The notes under the pieces: model-generated | The model's input: the letters and a program-made list of their open reading frames with translations, nothing else | Told to the model about the DNA's origin: nothing | Database searches by the model: none | Program-made: the position numbers and the translations under genes | NCBI GenBank assembly: GCA_000720375.1 | Contig: JOAA01000002.1 | Span: forward strand, 124,001-188,000 | Source of the DNA: Rhodococcus rhodnii | GTDB lineage: Bacteria > Actinomycetota > Actinomycetes > Mycobacteriales > Pseudonocardiaceae | DNA: 64,000 nucleotides | Direction of reading: 5' to 3' | Shown here: positions 16,734 to 26,314 of the stretch, piece after piece | Layout of the letters: each line of letters begins with the position of its first letter | Position numbering within the stretch: the first letter of the stretch is position 1

Positions 16734-16814
16734 CGACCACACCCCCACCAGACAACCGATCACGACACCCACATCATGCCGATCACCAGCAGAAGCGAAT
16801 TGACCAACAGCATC
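15053..16814 (-). mobile_element. IS1182-type insertion sequence
   Basis: Terminal inverted repeats GATGCTGTTGGT at 15053-15064 and ACCAACAGCATC at 16803-16814 (12 of 12; 16 of 18 when extended inward) bound a 1762-bp element filled by one transposase gene. The 6-bp string CCCAAG lies directly outside both ends (15047-15052 and 16815-16820), a candidate target-site duplication. The element sits between the sortase island and glpK. Confidence 0.82.
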
Positions 16815-16887
16815 CCCAAGGGGTGGGGACGCCCCGAGCATCAATTCTATCGGGGAAGTGGGGGCTGGGTTGGGGAATCAAGGGAGG

Positions 16888-16918
16888 AGTCGGTGCGAAC
16901 GGACCGTTCGCACCGACT
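16888..16918. terminator. Terminator palindrome downstream of glpK
   Basis: AGTCGGTGCGAACGG (16888-16902) and its reverse complement CCGTTCGCACCGACT (16904-16918) flank a single base. It lies 27 bp beyond the glpK stop, so it most likely ends the glpFK transcript and shields it from the insertion sequence. Confidence 0.75.
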
Positions 16919-16945
16919 TCACCTTTTCGGCCTACGTGTGGAGTG

Positions 16946-18454
16946 TCAGTCTGTCACCCAGTCGAAGGTCTTGGTGACGGCCTTCTTCCACTCCGCGTAC
17001 AGGGATTCGCGCTTGGCTTCGTCCAGCGCGGGTTCCCATTGCTTGTCCTGCGCCCAGTTGTTGCGGATGTCGTCCTCTCCGGACCAGAAGCCGACGGCCA
17101 GGCCCGCGGCGTACGCGGCGCCCAATGCGGTTGTCTCCGCGACCACCGGACGGATCACCGGCACGTTCAGGATGTCCGCCTGGAACTGCATCAACAGTTC
17201 GTTGGCGACCATGCCGCCGTCGACCTTCAGCGCTGTCAACGGGACGCCGGAGTCGGCGTTCATCGCGTCGATGACCTCGCGGGACTGGAATGCCGTTGCT
17301 TCGAGCACCGCGCGGGCCAGGTGTCCTTTGTTGACGAACCGGGTCAGGCCGACGATCGCGCCGCGGGCGTCGGAACGCCAGTAGGGCGCGAACAACCCCG
17401 AGAACGCGGGCACGAAGTAGCAGCCGCCGTTGTCCTCGACCTGGCGCGCGTGCTCCTCGATCTCCGCGGCCGTGGTGATCATGCCGAGGTTGTCTCGGAT
17501 CCACTGCACCAGGGAACCCGTTACGGCGATGGAACCTTCCAACGCATAGACCGTGTCCTGGGAGCCGATCTTGTAGCAAACCGTTGTCAGCAGGCCGTTC
17601 TCGCTCATCACCTTTTCGGTTCCGGTGTTGAGCAGGACGAAGTTGCCTGTGCCGTAGGTGTTCTTGGCTTCACCTGGGGACAGACAGGCCTGGCCGAACG
17701 TTGCCGCCTGCTGATCGCCGAGGATGCCCGAGATCGGCACGCCGGCCAGCGCGCCCTTCTCACGAACGTTGCCGTAGACCTCCGAGGAGGACCGGATCTC
17801 CGGCAGCATCGACAGCGGAATGCCCATCTCCGCAGCGATTTCCGCGTCCCACTGGAGTGTGTCCAGGTCCATCAGCATGGTACGGGACGCGTTCGTCGGG
17901 TCCGTCACATGCACGCCGCCCTCGGGGCCGCCGGTCATGTTCCACAGCACCCACGTGTCCATGTTGCCGAACAGCAGTTCGCCGTTCTCCGCCCGTGTGC
18001 GCGCACCGTCCACATTGTCCAGGATCCAGCGGATCTTCGGACCGGAGAAGTACGTCGCCAGTGGCAGGCCGGTCTTCGCGCGGTAGCGTTCCTGGCCACC
18101 GCCGAGCGCGCCCAGCTCGTTGACGATCTTGTCGGTTCGGGTGTCCTGCCAGACGATCGCGTTGTAGACAGGCTTCCCGGTTGCCTTGTCCCACACCACA
18201 GCGGTCTCGCGCTGGTTGGTGATGCCGACCGCCGCTATGTCCGAGACGTGCAGATCCGCCTTGGCGACCGCGCCGGCCGCCACTTCCCGCGTGTTGCGCC
18301 AGACCTCCTCCGGGTCGTGCTCGACCCACCCGGCCTTGGGGAAGATCTGCTCGTGTTCCTTCTGGTCGACCGAAACCACCCGGCCGTCATGACTGAAGAT
18401 CATGCACCGGGTGGACGTTGTGCCCTGGTCGATCGCGGCCACGTACTGGGCCAT
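16946..18454 (-). CDS. glpK: Glycerol kinase
   Basis: The 502-aa enzyme phosphorylates glycerol to sn-glycerol 3-phosphate with ATP. The FGGY-kinase signature is complete: DQGTTSTR at the N-terminus, GITNQRET, the substrate-binding [10 protein letters not shown], the GDQQAA loop, [11 protein letters not shown], and the C-terminal [12 protein letters not shown]. Length and order are normal. It lies 16 bp downstream of glpF in the same direction, so imported glycerol is phosphorylated at once; glpD, divergent across the glp regulatory region, completes the pathway. Confidence 0.97.
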   Translation of the reverse strand: MAQYVAAIDQGTTSTRCMIFSHDGRVVSVDQKEHEQIFPKAGWVEHDPEEVWRNTREVAAGAVAKADLHVSDIAAVGITNQRETAVVWDKATGKPVYNAIVWQDTRTDKIVNELGALGGGQERYRAKTGLPLATYFSGPKIRWILDNVDGARTRAENGELLFGNMDTWVLWNMTGGPEGGVHVTDPTNASRTMLMDLDTLQWDAEIAAEMGIPLSMLPEIRSSSEVYGNVREKGALAGVPISGILGDQQAATFGQACLSPGEAKNTYGTGNFVLLNTGTEKVMSENGLLTTVCYKIGSQDTVYALEGSIAVTGSLVQWIRDNLGMITTAAEIEEHARQVEDNGGCYFVPAFSGLFAPYWRSDARGAIVGLTRFVNKGHLARAVLEATAFQSREVIDAMNADSGVPLTALKVDGGMVANELLMQFQADILNVPVIRPVVAETTALGAAYAAGLAVGFWSGEDDIRNNWAQDKQWEPALDEAKRESLYAEWKKAVTKTFDWVTD

Positions 18455-18470
18455 GGTGAGCTTTCCTTTC

Positions 18471-19211
18471 CTAGACAGGCAGTACGAGGTACAGCAGACC
18501 TGCGAGCAGCGCGCCGATCAGCGGACCGACGACCGGCACCCACGAGTATCCCCAGTCAGCGCTGGCCTTGCCGCGGATCGGCAGCAGCGCGTACGCGATA
18601 CGGGGACCAAGGTCACGTGCCGGGTTGATGGCGTAGCCAGTCGGGCCACCGAGCGACGTACCGATCACCAGCACGACGAACGCGACGCCCGCGTATCCCA
18701 GCGCGGAGTTGCCGAACTGCGGCACTCCGTCAGCGCCGACCTTGACCGCCGGGCTCAGCAGGATCCAGCCGACGAGCACGAACGTGCCGATCACCTCGGT
18801 GATCGTGTTCCACAGTGGATTGCGTACGGTCGGCGCCGTGCAGAAGATGCCCCTGGTGTTCTCCGGCTCGGGGTGGCTGTCGAACTGCAGTTTGTACGTC
18901 GCCCAGCACAGTGCCGCACCGATGATCGCGCCGACCATCTGCGCGAGGATGTAGATCGGGACGTCCGCCCACGACACCTTGTCGGTGATCGCGAGTCCCA
19001 GCGTGACCGCCGGGTTGAGGTGCGCCCCGCTCGGCGCGGCGATGCTCGCGCCGGTGAACACGGCGAACGCCCAGCCGATGTTCACGAACAGGAATCCGGT
19101 GCCGCTACCGAGTGTGTCTCTCAAAACGGTGTTGGCCACCACACCGTTGCCAAGCAGGATCAATACGGCGGTACCCAGCATCTCCCAGACGAATATCTCG
19201 CCCGCGCCCAT
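18471..19211 (-). CDS. glpF: Glycerol uptake facilitator (MIP family aquaglyceroporin)
   Basis: A 246-aa channel with six helices and both half-helix NPA motifs: [12 protein letters not shown] and [10 protein letters not shown]. The Asp after the second NPA is typical of glycerol rather than pure water channels. The ATG at 19211 has GGAGGTGG just upstream; starting at 19280 would add a tail unlike the family. It heads the glpFK operon. Upstream lie a palindrome at 19300 and, in the leader, an AACGTTCGGTC string. Confidence 0.93.
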   Translation of the reverse strand: MGAGEIFVWEMLGTAVLILLGNGVVANTVLRDTLGSGTGFLFVNIGWAFAVFTGASIAAPSGAHLNPAVTLGLAITDKVSWADVPIYILAQMVGAIIGAALCWATYKLQFDSHPEPENTRGIFCTAPTVRNPLWNTITEVIGTFVLVGWILLSPAVKVGADGVPQFGNSALGYAGVAFVVLVIGTSLGGPTGYAINPARDLGPRIAYALLPIRGKASADWGYSWVPVVGPLIGALLAGLLYLVLPV

Positions 19212-19299
19212 CGCCACCTCCAACGTTCGGTCACACGGACCTGGGCAAAGCAGCGAAGCCCCCAATGGCAACGCTGCCATACCCTCGGTGAGCAGCGAC

Positions 19300-19315
19300 G
19301 TTAGTGCGCGCTAAC
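19300..19315. promoter_or_regulatory. 16-bp near-perfect palindrome in the glpF/glpD divergent promoter
   Basis: GTTAGTGCGCGCTAAC has arms matching at 7 of 8 positions and lies in the 241-bp divergent promoter, 89 bp from glpF and 138 bp from glpD. The TTAG..CTAA form with a central CG step resembles LacI-type operators. It is a candidate site for the glycerol regulator, which is not encoded nearby. Confidence 0.5.
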
Positions 19316-19452
19316 ACCGATGTCCATGATCCGAACGACGCAATCCTTCTCACGTGTCCGCACGGCGCGATCCGCCGCGGTTGGCGGTAGCGTGAGGGAC
19401 GAACAGTGCAATCGAGTCGGGCGGTGCTGTTGATCAAATAGGGAGGCGTTAC

Positions 19453-21213
19453 GTGGCCAGCCGGAAGCCAAGGCAGCCAGTCCGCACCATCGACCCGGTG
19501 ACCGTCCCAGGCCGCCTGGGCCCGGCCGAACGCGAGGATTCCTGGCGCAGGCTCGGTGAGGAGACGTTCGACCTGGTCGTGATCGGTGGCGGTGTGGTCG
19601 GCGCGGGTACCGCGCTGGACGCCGCGACACGCGGCCTGCGAGTGGCCCTTGTGGAGGCACGCGACCTGGCGTCGGGCACGTCGAGCCGGTCGTCGAAGCT
19701 GTTCCACGGCGGCTTGCGCTACCTGGAACAACTCGAGTTCGGGCTGGTTCGTGAGGCGCTGCGGGAGCGCGAGCTGATGCTCACCCGGATCGCGCCACAC
19801 CTGGTGAAACCCGTCTCGTTCCTCTATCCGTTGACGCACCGCGTCTGGGAGCGGCCGTACACCGCGGCTGGACTGTTCCTCTACGACACGATGGGTGGCG
19901 CACGGTCGGTTCCCGGTCAGAAACACCTGACCAGGGCAGGGGCGCTACGCATGGTGCCCGCGTTGAAACGCGACGCCCTCATCGGCGGCATCCGTTACTT
20001 CGACGCGCAGGCCGACGACGCGCGCCACACCATGACCGTGGCGAGGACAGCGGCCCACTACGGCGCCGTCGTCCGGATGTCCACGCAGGTCATCGGCATG
20101 GTCCGGGAAGCCGATCGGATTTCTGGCGTCCGCGTTCGTGACGTCGAGGACGGCCGTGAGACCGAGATCAAGGCCAACGCGGTGATCAACGCGACCGGTG
20201 TGTGGACCGACGAGCTGCAGCGGCTGTCCGGCAGCCGCGGCCGGTTCCGTGTGCGGGCCAGCAAAGGCGTGCACATCGTGGTGCCGCGTGACCGGATCGT
20301 GTCGGAGTCCGGGCTGATCCTGCGCACAGAGAAGTCAGTGCTGTTCGTGATCCCCTGGGGAAGTCACTGGATCGTGGGAACCACCGACACGGACTGGAAC
20401 CTCGACCTGGCCCACCCGGCGGCGACCAAAGCCGACATCGACTACATCCTCGAGCACGTCAACACGGTGCTCGCGACGCCGTTGACGCACGATGACATCG
20501 AAGGCGTCTACGCGGGACTGCGGCCGTTGCTGGCCGGGGAAAGCGAAGAGACCTCGAAGCTGTCCCGGGAGCACGCCGTTGCCCGGGTCGCCCCGGGTTT
20601 CGTGGCGATCGCGGGTGGCAAGTACACGACGTACCGGGTGATGGCCGCGGACGCTGTGGACGCGGCCGCGGTCGATCTGCCTGGCCGGATCCAACCGTCC
20701 ATTACGGACAAAGTGCCGCTGCTCGGCGCCGACGGCTACCACGCGTTGGTCAACCAGGCCGACCAGCTGGCCACGAAGGCGGGCGTGCACCCGTATCGCG
20801 TGCGGCACCTGCTCAACCGGTACGGCTCGATGATCCACCAGCTGCTGGCGTTGGCGGAGAACCGGCCGGAGCTGCTCAAGCCGCTGACCGCCGCGCCGGA
20901 TTACCTGCAGGTCGAGGTGGTGTACGCGACCAGCCACGAAGGCGCACTGCACCTGGAGGACGTGCTGGCCCGGCGGACGCGGATCTCCATCGAGTACGCC
21001 CACCGAGGCGTGGACGCGGCCGACCAAGTGGCCGCGTTGATGGCCGAGATCCTCGGCTGGGACGAGGCGACCATGAAGCGCGAGGTCGAGTTGTACACCG
21101 CGCGTGTGCAAGCCGAACGCGATTCGCAGACCCAGCCGGACGACGAGGCCGCGGACGCGTTGCGGTCCAAGGCGCCCGAGGTCCGTGCCCAGATCACCGA
21201 ACCGGTCAGCTGA
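19453..21213 (+). CDS. glpD: Glycerol-3-phosphate dehydrogenase, FAD-dependent
   Basis: The 586-aa membrane-associated flavoenzyme oxidises glycerol 3-phosphate to dihydroxyacetone phosphate and passes electrons to quinone. The FAD fold is DLVVIGGGVVGAGTALDAA near residue 41, followed by SGTSSRSSKLFHGGLRYLE, the hallmark of GlpD. IPWGSHWIVGTTDTDW and GLRPLL are further conserved stretches, and the C-terminal helical domain (VEVVYATSHEGALHLEDVLARR) is present. The GTG start at 19453 has GGGAGG upstream. It is divergent from glpFK. Its 3' end overlaps the convergent espG-like gene by 8 bp. Confidence 0.96.
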   Translation: MASRKPRQPVRTIDPVTVPGRLGPAEREDSWRRLGEETFDLVVIGGGVVGAGTALDAATRGLRVALVEARDLASGTSSRSSKLFHGGLRYLEQLEFGLVREALRERELMLTRIAPHLVKPVSFLYPLTHRVWERPYTAAGLFLYDTMGGARSVPGQKHLTRAGALRMVPALKRDALIGGIRYFDAQADDARHTMTVARTAAHYGAVVRMSTQVIGMVREADRISGVRVRDVEDGRETEIKANAVINATGVWTDELQRLSGSRGRFRVRASKGVHIVVPRDRIVSESGLILRTEKSVLFVIPWGSHWIVGTTDTDWNLDLAHPAATKADIDYILEHVNTVLATPLTHDDIEGVYAGLRPLLAGESEETSKLSREHAVARVAPGFVAIAGGKYTTYRVMAADAVDAAAVDLPGRIQPSITDKVPLLGADGYHALVNQADQLATKAGVHPYRVRHLLNRYGSMIHQLLALAENRPELLKPLTAAPDYLQVEVVYATSHEGALHLEDVLARRTRISIEYAHRGVDAADQVAALMAEILGWDEATMKREVELYTARVQAERDSQTQPDDEAADALRSKAPEVRAQITEPVS

Positions 21214-22018
21214 GGCCTCGCACGCTTTCGTTGTACAGCTCGGTCAGGTGCTGCAGGAGTCGTTTGTGGTCGGCGGGTGAGATCGTGGTCCACGCTTCCC
21301 CGCCGCCGGATTCCTTGCGCACCTGCAGATAGCGCCCGGCCTCGGTGTCGAAGAAGCTGATCACCCGGGAGGTGCGGATCCGGCGGCCCCACTTGTCCCT
21401 GGCCGCGGCGCCGAACTGGCCTTGCTGGATCACGTCGCCGATCATCTCGCGCAACGTTTCCGCGTCCTGCTGGCGCAAACCGTTGCGGCGCAACGCTGCC
21501 TCGAACTCCTTCGGCGCTTTCGCCTCGTTCGCCGCGTTCTCGAAATCCTTGGTGGGCAACGTGACCGAGTATCCTGGCCCGGCCTTTTCCTGCGGCAGCA
21601 CGGACAACGCGTGCCTGGGCAACCCGTACCCGTCCGCACGACGGAAGATCAACCGGTCGTTTTCCTGAATCGCCAGCACACCCGCTTCGCCATCGGCCGC
21701 CGCCAGCAGACGGACGCCCCGCCCCAGCCACAACCGCCCGTCCACCTCGCGTTGTGGCCGGGAGATCAGGCGCAGCAAGCCGGCCAGCTGCGGGTCCAGG
21801 CTGACCCGCCTGCCCAGGCCCTTGGCGTCCAGCGACCGCCAGGCGCGGTCGACCAGTTGCGCCCGTTCGGTGTTGGTCTGACCTGGTGAGGGCACTTTCA
21901 GGATGAGTGGCATATCGCCGAGGTCGAGGTGCTCCCACAGCACGTCGAACTCCAGCGGCGTCAGGGTGATCGGCTCGCCCAGGCCGCTCGCGTCAAGTCC
22001 GGTGTCGAACATCGTCAT
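21206..22018 (-). CDS. EspG-like ESX secretion-associated chaperone
   Basis: The 270-aa protein matches the EspG family, cytosolic chaperones that hold PE-PPE substrates for type VII (ESX) secretion. The N-terminus has LTPLEFDVLWEHLDLGDMP, followed by GLLRLISRPQREVDGRL and a long central sheet with HALSVLPQE; the C-terminus has AGRYLQVRK and WTTISPADHKRLLQHL. The ATG overlaps the stop of the PPE-like frames by 4 bp (ATGA), the usual PPE-EspG order in Pseudonocardiales. No ESX core genes are in the window, and the PPE partner looks broken, so this may be an orphan. Confidence 0.85.
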   Translation of the reverse strand: MTMFDTGLDASGLGEPITLTPLEFDVLWEHLDLGDMPLILKVPSPGQTNTERAQLVDRAWRSLDAKGLGRRVSLDPQLAGLLRLISRPQREVDGRLWLGRGVRLLAAADGEAGVLAIQENDRLIFRRADGYGLPRHALSVLPQEKAGPGYSVTLPTKDFENAANEAKAPKEFEAALRRNGLRQQDAETLREMIGDVIQQGQFGAAARDKWGRRIRTSRVISFFDTEAGRYLQVRKESGGGEAWTTISPADHKRLLQHLTELYNESVRGLS

Positions 22019-23079
22019 GGACGATACGGCCCATTTCCGATCACGGGTGGGGGAACCTCGGCGTCGGCGCCTTCGACACGCTCCGTTATCTTGTCGGCTT
22101 CGCTCCAGTCGCGTCTTTGCTTGGGCGATTCGACCGCGTCGTCGGTGTCCTTGGCCAGGTTCAGCGGATCGCCGAACCGCCTGGCCGTGGATCGTTCAGT
22201 GCCGCTGCCGGGTGCTGCAGCCGCTGGTGCGACCGGCGCGATCGGGTGCGCGTCAAGGGAAACCGGAGTGCGCGCCGGTGTCCGCCGAATGGACGAACCG
22301 CGTTGCGGCGGAAGGGTCACTGCGCCGATCCACCGCTGCCGCCTAAGGATTCGCTGCCGAGCGGACGCGCCCTGACCTCGGGTTCATCCGCCACCAGGCC
22401 AAGGAGTTCAGCAGAAGCAAGGGAAACCGTCTGCGCTGGGCCAGCCGCGACTGGCCCTGTCATGGCTGGCCCTGCCGTGGCTGCGACCGACTCGGGCAAC
22501 GCGTCGATGGCGCCACGCTGACTGTCGTACTTGCCGATCGGAACCCCAGATACGTCAACGATTTCGTCAAAACGGCTGAGGCCGCCAGTGGTCCCCGTAC
22601 TGTCGTTCTGATACGTCTGCATGACTTCGTGTGCCGTCCGTGCGGCTTCTGAGGTCGCTCGTTCGACCGGCTCATGATCGGTCTGCGCCGCCAGCACCCG
22701 TGGCCGCCACGGCCGCCGGATCCGGCTGCAGCGACGGGGTTTCACCCGGTTTGGGCATGGCCGCCCTGGCCTTGCTGATGTGCTCGGCTTGCTGTTCCAC
22801 GCTGGACTTCATGCTCGCCGCGTTCGCGCCGACCCGGCTGGCCCACGCGGCGACGTTGCCCAGTTGCGCGAAGGCCAGCGTGGCCGACGAACCCCGCCAT
22901 TCGGCCTGCGCGTCGCGCGCGTTGAACCGTTCGGCGGCGTACGCGCTGACCGAATCGCCCGCCCACGCAGTCACCCGCAGTTCGCCCTTCGCGAGCTCGA
23001 TCTGCCGGTCCACCTTGGCCGACGCGTCCGCGAAGGCGGGGTAGGACCTGGGGTCGAACTGGAATCCGTTCTCGGCCAC
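22015..23079 (-). pseudogene. PPE-like ESX substrate gene split over three frames
   Basis: Three consecutive frames look like one PPE-family-type protein. Frame one starts at GTG 23079 (GGAGGG upstream) and reads VAENGFQFDPRSYPAFADA and YAAERFNARDAQAEWRGSS, then stops at 22672 after GAGGADRS. Frame two takes over near 22685 with DHEPVERATSEAARTAHEV and MQTYQNDS, the second helix-hairpin part, and stops at 22317. Frame three starts with GTG 22320 in a GTGA overlap and runs to 22015, ending in RDWSEADKITERVEG and VPPPVIGNG, like PPE C-termini. Two frameshifts explain this best. Sequencing error or three true genes are the alternatives; the GTGA overlap leaves the third frame arguable. Confidence 0.62.
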
Positions 23080-23134
23080 GCCGTCACCCTCCCTGTCGAC
23101 TCGCGAAGACCAACGTGCCCGTCTGCCAAGCGGT

Positions 23135-23659
23135 TCACGACGCCGGCGAAACCGCGGCCCAATGGAGTAACCGAGTCCCGTCCAGCACGATCTCGCCGAC
23201 CAGCTTGAACCCGCACTTCTCAGCGACACGAAGGGAAGCGGCGTTGTCGGCGTCGTGCTGGTACCCGATCCTCGCAAGACCGAGAGCGCCGAACCCGAAC
23301 CGGACCGCGGCACCCAGAGCGGTGCTCGCCACGCCCTGCCCTCGATGATCGGGATGAGTCCAGCACGCGGCCTGCGGGTCACCGTCGTCGAGCCCGCGCA
23401 GATCGACCTCACCCAGTAACGCCCCGGTCGTCGGCTCAGCGACAGCCCACGAACACCGCACGCCCCGCGCCCACTCGTCGGCCCGGCGCGCGACATAGGC
23501 ACCGGCGTCCGTTAAATCCCCGATGCGGTAGTCCGACACCCACCGCTTCATCTCGGGATCCTCGAACGCGCGAACGATCGCGGGCCGGTCATCGAGCAGA
23601 TCATCCGCCCGCAACGCACGCAGGTAGTACCCGCCTGCGTTGATCTCGATGGGCTCCAT
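23135..23659 (-). CDS. GNAT family N-acetyltransferase (RimJ/RimL type)
   Basis: A 174-aa acetyltransferase that would transfer acetyl from acetyl-CoA to an amine. YYLRALRADD opens the fold, DPEMKRWV and SWAVAEPTTGALLGEVDLRGL form the central strands, and WTHPDHRGQGVASTAL with a RGQGVA pyrophosphate loop binds CoA. The C-terminal NAASLRVAEKCGF is typical of the RimJ/RimL branch that acts on protein N-termini or other small amines. The substrate is not predictable. The ATG at 23659 gives MEPIEINAGG. Confidence 0.88.
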   Translation of the reverse strand: MEPIEINAGGYYLRALRADDLLDDRPAIVRAFEDPEMKRWVSDYRIGDLTDAGAYVARRADEWARGVRCSWAVAEPTTGALLGEVDLRGLDDGDPQAACWTHPDHRGQGVASTALGAAVRFGFGALGLARIGYQHDADNAASLRVAEKCGFKLVGEIVLDGTRLLHWAAVSPAS

Positions 23660-23800
23660 GCCAAAAACGTTAGCGTGCCCCACCGACAATCCTGGTCGGC
23701 AGAACTCCGCACGCCGTCGGTCGCGCCATCTCCGTCGGCCTGGCGTAGCGATTGGGCAACAAATGGCGGGATTGTCGGACCTGGCAGATAAGTTCACCAG

Positions 23801-26314
23801 GTGCGGCTGCCCTGGAGGAGCGCCCCTCGTGCGGCGTTGAGCAGCCCTGTGACCGTCATTGTGGGGGTGGTGACAGGGCTTGTTCTGGCGTTCGTCGCTG
23901 CGGCGACCGTCTTCTACACGTCGGCGTCGGGTTCCGCGGCGACTCAATACGCCGTCGACCACCGTTGCCGGACAGAAAACGGTGTCCAGCTGACGGTGTC
24001 CAACACCGATGTGGTCGCGGACGACGCGAAGATCCGTCAGATCGCCGGGCGAAACGGCGGCGAAGCGGCCAGGACCAGGACATACGTCACCCGCGGACCG
24101 CTCGACCCGGTGCGGTTGATCAGCCGGGACCGTGCGTTCGACCACGTCGAGGTGCTCAAAGGCGGCTCACGGGACGGGATCTGGCTACCGCACAACGTCG
24201 CCGACCAGTTCAAGCTGAATCCTGGCGACACGATTCAAATCGCCGGCGCACCAGTGCCAGTTGGCGCCGTGTATCGCAAGGTGGCCGACCCGGCGCCGGA
24301 GTTCTGGTGCGGTGACCGGAGTGTGATGGTGCCGCCACCGCAAGCAGGTGCCAACGGTCCACCTCAGCCGTTGCTGGTGTCGTCGACGTTGCTGGACGAA
24401 CTGCTCCAGAGAGGTGGACTCGCCCCGGTCGGTACGCACGTGGACGTGTACACGACCAAGCCGTTGCAAACGCGCACGCAGATGGACGAGTGGGCAGCGG
24501 CGACCGCGCGGATGACGCCGGAACTCGTCGCCGCGGTGACAGGCAAGCCCGCGGTCAAGGATTTCGCCGCGTTGAGCGCGAAAACCGCCGAACGGACCCA
24601 GGAAACAGTCGGCAGCGCGGTGCTGCCGTTGACGCTCGTCAGCGTCATCGCCGGACTGCTCGGCGTGGTTGGCCTTGCGGCGCAATGGGTACAACGCCGG
24701 GGCGCCGAGGTCCGTCTGTTATGGACACGCGGTGTCAGTCCACAGGCGATCGGTGGCAAAGCGGTGCTGGAAATGGGCGGGCCGCTGCTGGCAGGCGCGA
24801 CGCTGGGCTGGGCGGCGGCGTGGGTGACGAGCCCACTGCTGGCACCGGCCACTCAACTCGACCCTTGGGCGCCTGGCCGTGCGGCACTGTTCGCCGCTGG
24901 AACGTGGCTCGTCGCGCTCGTCGTGCTCGGGACCGTGACGACGCTCAGAGTTGTTGAGCGCAAACCCAGAGCTGCCTTCCTGAAGAAGGTCCCCTGGGAG
25001 GTGCTGGCCGGTGCCGCCGCGGTGGTGATCTGGCTGACCGGCGCCGAACACGCCGTCGAGGTGGACGCCGGCGAACTGCTGCCGCAGGTCAGTCTCGCCG
25101 CCCTGGCGTTCCCGCTGCTGACCATCGTGTTCCTGGTCGGCGTCGTCGCCAGGCTGGCCGGGTTTCTTTCCAGGGAAAGCCATCGGCTACGAGGGTGGCG
25201 TAATCCGACCGTCCTCTGGGCGCTGAGAAGGACGGCGGCGCAAAGGAAAGTAGTGGTCGCGCTGCTCGGCGTCGCCGGGCTGGCGATCGGCGTGATCGCG
25301 GCGGGCGTCGGCGTCGCGAGCACCGCCCGAGAGTCCCTTGAGGACAAAAGCTGGATGCGGGTCGGCAGTGACCACGCCATCAACCTGGTGGGTAGCTCGT
25401 CGCAGACGTTCGACGTGCCCGCGGAACTGCACGCCACCAGAATAGGCTTCACCCAGCTGTACATCGAAGGCAACATCGGCGCGCGCATTCTGCTCGTCGA
25501 TCCCAAGACGTTCGCCGACGGCGCCCGGTGGCGTGGCCGGTGGGCGGACAGCAGCCTGAACGATCTGATGGCGGCGCTGGAGAAGCCACGGACCGACGGC
25601 ACGATCCCGGTGATCGTGGCCGGGCAGTACCCGCTGACCGAGTTCATCAGCCCAGCCGACTACTTCAAGAACATGCGCACGGTCGCCACGGTCCCGAGTT
25701 TCCCGGCGATGGGGCAGTTCGAGGGAATGCTGATCACGTCATGGCAATGGCTGACGCAAAGCCAGCGCCGAGGATTCGTGCAGCAGATCCTCACCACCGA
25801 GGACCCCGAACGTGCCGTGGCTGCGCTCAACGCGGCAGGCGAGACGACCGGTCCGGTGATCGACGCGAAAACCGCGACCGAGCACTTGCCATTCCTTGTC
25901 GTGGCTTGGATCTTCGCGTTCTTCGTGGTGCTCGGTTTCGCGCTCGCTGCCGTCGCCGTGGTCACCTTGCTTGTGTCCGTCGAGACCAGACGAAGGTCCA
26001 CGGCCGTCGCGCACGCGTTGCTCGCGAGAATGGGTTTACGAGCAAGGGCACTGCTGGCAACGCATCTGGTCGAATTGGCGATCCTTGCGGGGACGGCCAC
26101 CGCGGTCGGTGTCGGGGGTGGCTGGTTCGTTCTCGAAATGGTCACGCAACGACTCGACCCGTATCCCGCGCTTGCTCCGGTTCCACAACCGGCGAGCCTG
26201 CAAGGAGTCGGCCTGATGACGTCGACCGTGGCCATCGTGGGAGTCGTGCTGGTCGCCGGATACGCCGTGCGGGCTGCGAAACGCGCCAAGGTGAGGGAGT
26301 TACTCCGTGCCTGA
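23801..26314 (+). CDS. FtsX/MacB-type ABC transporter permease
   Basis: The 837-aa membrane protein has one N-terminal helix (TVIVGVVTGLVLAFVAAAT), a large extracytoplasmic region, and two clusters of helices around residues 270-470 and 680-830; each ends in the FtsX-like helix arrangement. Two FtsX repeats in one chain are typical of large actinobacterial exporters of the lipoprotein or peptide type. Its GTG start has a weak ribosome binding site. Two ATPase genes follow with 4-8 bp overlaps, so permease and both ATPases form one transporter. The cargo is unknown. Confidence 0.87.
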   Translation: MRLPWRSAPRAALSSPVTVIVGVVTGLVLAFVAAATVFYTSASGSAATQYAVDHRCRTENGVQLTVSNTDVVADDAKIRQIAGRNGGEAARTRTYVTRGPLDPVRLISRDRAFDHVEVLKGGSRDGIWLPHNVADQFKLNPGDTIQIAGAPVPVGAVYRKVADPAPEFWCGDRSVMVPPPQAGANGPPQPLLVSSTLLDELLQRGGLAPVGTHVDVYTTKPLQTRTQMDEWAAATARMTPELVAAVTGKPAVKDFAALSAKTAERTQETVGSAVLPLTLVSVIAGLLGVVGLAAQWVQRRGAEVRLLWTRGVSPQAIGGKAVLEMGGPLLAGATLGWAAAWVTSPLLAPATQLDPWAPGRAALFAAGTWLVALVVLGTVTTLRVVERKPRAAFLKKVPWEVLAGAAAVVIWLTGAEHAVEVDAGELLPQVSLAALAFPLLTIVFLVGVVARLAGFLSRESHRLRGWRNPTVLWALRRTAAQRKVVVALLGVAGLAIGVIAAGVGVASTARESLEDKSWMRVGSDHAINLVGSSSQTFDVPAELHATRIGFTQLYIEGNIGARILLVDPKTFADGARWRGRWADSSLNDLMAALEKPRTDGTIPVIVAGQYPLTEFISPADYFKNMRTVATVPSFPAMGQFEGMLITSWQWLTQSQRRGFVQQILTTEDPERAVAALNAAGETTGPVIDAKTATEHLPFLVVAWIFAFFVVLGFALAAVAVVTLLVSVETRRRSTAVAHALLARMGLRARALLATHLVELAILAGTATAVGVGGGWFVLEMVTQRLDPYPALAPVPQPASLQGVGLMTSTVAIVGVVLVAGYAVRAAKRAKVRELLRA

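Noticed and set aside
15375..17384. Long open frame on the plus strand opposite the transposase and the glpK 3' end
   Set aside because: It mirrors the minus-strand transposase and glycerol kinase; there is no family pattern, and high-GC codon bias creates such antisense frames.
16667..18628. 653-codon plus-strand frame opposite glpK
   Set aside because: Glycerol kinase on the minus strand has all its motifs; the opposite frame has only low-complexity content.
22631..23208. Plus-strand frames opposite the PPE-like gene
   Set aside because: The minus-strand frames have helical PPE-like content and a proper ribosome binding site; the plus-strand ones do not.
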